DNA of 64,000 bases, from NCBI GenBank assembly GCA_008828725.1, contig MEHQ01001731.1, positions 616,178 to 680,177 on the forward strand. The letters run 5' to 3'. Position numbers and translations under genes: made by a program. The notes under the pieces are model-generated. The model worked only from the letters and a program-made list of their open reading frames with translations. It was not told where the DNA came from and ran no database searches. Each line of letters opens with the position of its first letter. The stretch's first letter is position 1. Positions 62,681-64,000 of the stretch are shown here, piece after piece. The DNA comes from Saccharina japonica. Lineage: Eukaryota > Sar > Phaeophyceae > Laminariales > Laminariaceae.

Positions 62681-63504
62681 AAGCATGTTTGTTTCTGGCG
62701 GCGAAGTTGTTATGTATGAAGACAAGAGGGAGAGAAAAGGAAGAGTGGAAAACAGTCGTACGCGTTCGCTAGCAATAATCTCCCATTTTTGTCTGAGAAG
62801 GCTGACGGCTTATTGTGATTTCGACGTTGAGCATAGACACGGGCTCTTTTAGGCTATTGTGTAGGTGTTAAGGCATGAGTCCGTTGGGCTGCTGGTAAAA
62901 GGTTAACATGCCACCTACCCAGACGAAGTCTTCTAACCCCCCCCCCCCCCCTGGAACGGACCGAGTATACGGGTCGACGCGTGCCACCTACCACGCCGTT
63001 CCAATTTTTTGGGAATCCAGAAGTATAAAAAAAACGCAATTTATAGTAATAACCTAATAATACTGTTTTTAAGAACGGTCGGTGTTGAAGTTCTTCTTGC
63101 TGCACATATGTGTGATTGTTGGATGCCAAACATGAACATGATATTCACATATTAAGGGGTTATACTTTGTGCGTACACAAACAGTAGTTTGGGTTCCTTT
63201 TTTTGTTTCCTCCGTGTTTTTTTTTTCTTCTTCTTTTTTTGGAGTGAGTATGATTTGATGAATGTTGCGCAATATCAGCATCCTTGCCATTCTTTTAAAC
63301 AATATGTACTCGTAGCATGAATGAGCTTCAACGTTTGCCACTCAGAAACATATCCCCTCTCCGAAATATCTCCGAAAGAAGAAAACCGCGGGAACAGAAA
63401 AGAAGCCCTAGGGCTACGTATCTATGCACAAAGCAGGAAACCACAGAAGAAACAAAAAGAAGGAATTTTCTGCACAAAACATAATCCCCTATTATTGCGC
63501 GGGG
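62681..63504. other. No gene seen
   Basis: A C-run lies at 62937-62950. 63075-63110 and 63320-63345 carry the TTGAAGTTC / AGCTTCAACG dispersed motif. T-run at 63216-63240. Confidence 0.4.
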
Positions 63505-63680
63505 CCATAGTCGACGAGGGAAGAAAGTGCTGAACTCTTCTCGCGATAAAAATGCAAGGCAAGAACCGTAGTGGGGGAGGGGGGAGAAGAGCCTACTTTG
63601 TGACCCCGGATCTGAGTTACGACTATTAATAGGAAGGAGAGAGAAAGGAAGGGCGAAAAAAAAAAATGGGATGGGAAAAA
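63505..63680 (+). mobile_element. SINE-like body, second copy
   Basis: GTCGACGAGGGAAGAAAGTG, TCGCGATAAAAATGCAAGGC and GTGACCCCGGATCTGAGTT match 1596-1760 almost base for base. It is followed by an A-run at about 63656-63693, consistent with a retroposed 3' tail. Confidence 0.7.
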
Positions 63681-63694
63681 AAAAAAAAAAAAAA

Positions 63695-63803
63695 CATGGT
63701 AAATAGGACGTACGGTACACACAAAAATATATTTATTTACTTCTTCTTTTCACTAACCATATTTGGTCCTACTTACTAGTGTTTACTATGGTCCCCCGTA
63801 ACG
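63695..63803. mobile_element. Palindromic MITE
   Basis: CATGGTAAATAGGACGTACGG at the left and TACTAGTGTTTACTATGGTC plus CCCCGTAAC at the right. Confidence 0.75.
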
Positions 63804-63901
63804 GTTTGATGAGCTTTGTCTACTCCATTCATTCGCCGTACACATTGTCGCACGGCGAGAATGCTAATATTTTTTAATAGATACATAAAATTCAACATTA
63901 A

Positions 63902-63990
63902 CCCCTTAACCCGTTTAGAACTGCAGTCCCGTTATGGGGACAAACTACTTGGAATTGGTGTGGGATATTTTTTTTCAGTTCTGAATGGGG
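63902..63990. mobile_element. TTAA-flanked MITE (piggyBac-like)
   Basis: TTAA at 63898-63901, then CCCCTTAACCCGTTTAGAAC and GCAGTCCCGTTATGGGGACA; right end CAGTTCTGAATGGGG followed by TAAAG. The interior arm links it to the 100 bp hairpin units at 20029-20338. Confidence 0.65.
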
Positions 63991-64000
63991 TAAAGAAAGG

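Overview
This is a stretch of nuclear DNA from an intron-rich, repeat-laden eukaryote. Coding exons are short (108-258 bp), phase-conserved, bounded by AG acceptors and GT or GC donors, and separated by introns of 0.7-3 kb. The rest is mostly transposable-element debris, minisatellites, CAG/CTG runs and long C or G homopolymers, and one interstitial (CCCTAA)n tract is present. There is no bacterial operon structure, rRNA or intact tRNA gene. A stramenopile alga (for example a brown alga) is my best guess for the host, held with low confidence because it rests on general character and not on a search.

The best-supported gene is a nine-exon + strand serine/threonine phosphatase of the PPP (PP1-like) superfamily, 24640-38292. 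Its reading frame continues through eight introns, and every PPP metal and catalytic motif is present. Its true 5' end was not found. A diverged paralogue with the same exon lengths lies on the - strand at 3007-4993, but only three middle exons are visible. The two are head to head, about 20 kb apart. Upstream of the - strand copy, on the same strand, are the last transmembrane exon and cytoplasmic tail of an ammonium transporter (7112-5400) and a possible first exon of a coiled-coil protein (9117-9004). On the + strand, 52952-54226 is an uninterrupted 424-codon ORF with a PP1-docking-like motif, two CxxC pairs and a PH-like segment. An acidic candidate exon sits at 39253-39550.

The remainder is layered mobile DNA. 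I see 5'-truncated non-LTR retrotransposon (LINE) ends and a second retroposon family, both ending in ATGAGTAC plus a C-tract; two tRNA-derived SINE-like families; and several short inverted-repeat families. The latter include ones resembling Stowaway/mariner, piggyBac-type (TTAA flanks) and hAT-type (CAGGG ends) MITEs, some nested in each other. Minisatellites fill several phosphatase introns.

The most striking observation is that exon edges of the + strand phosphatase have been copied in tandem. The 3' splice site and first codons of exon 7 recur five times upstream of the real exon. The start of exon 2 recurs once with a stop codon, and the end of exon 1 recurs once. Three introns of this gene use GC donors.
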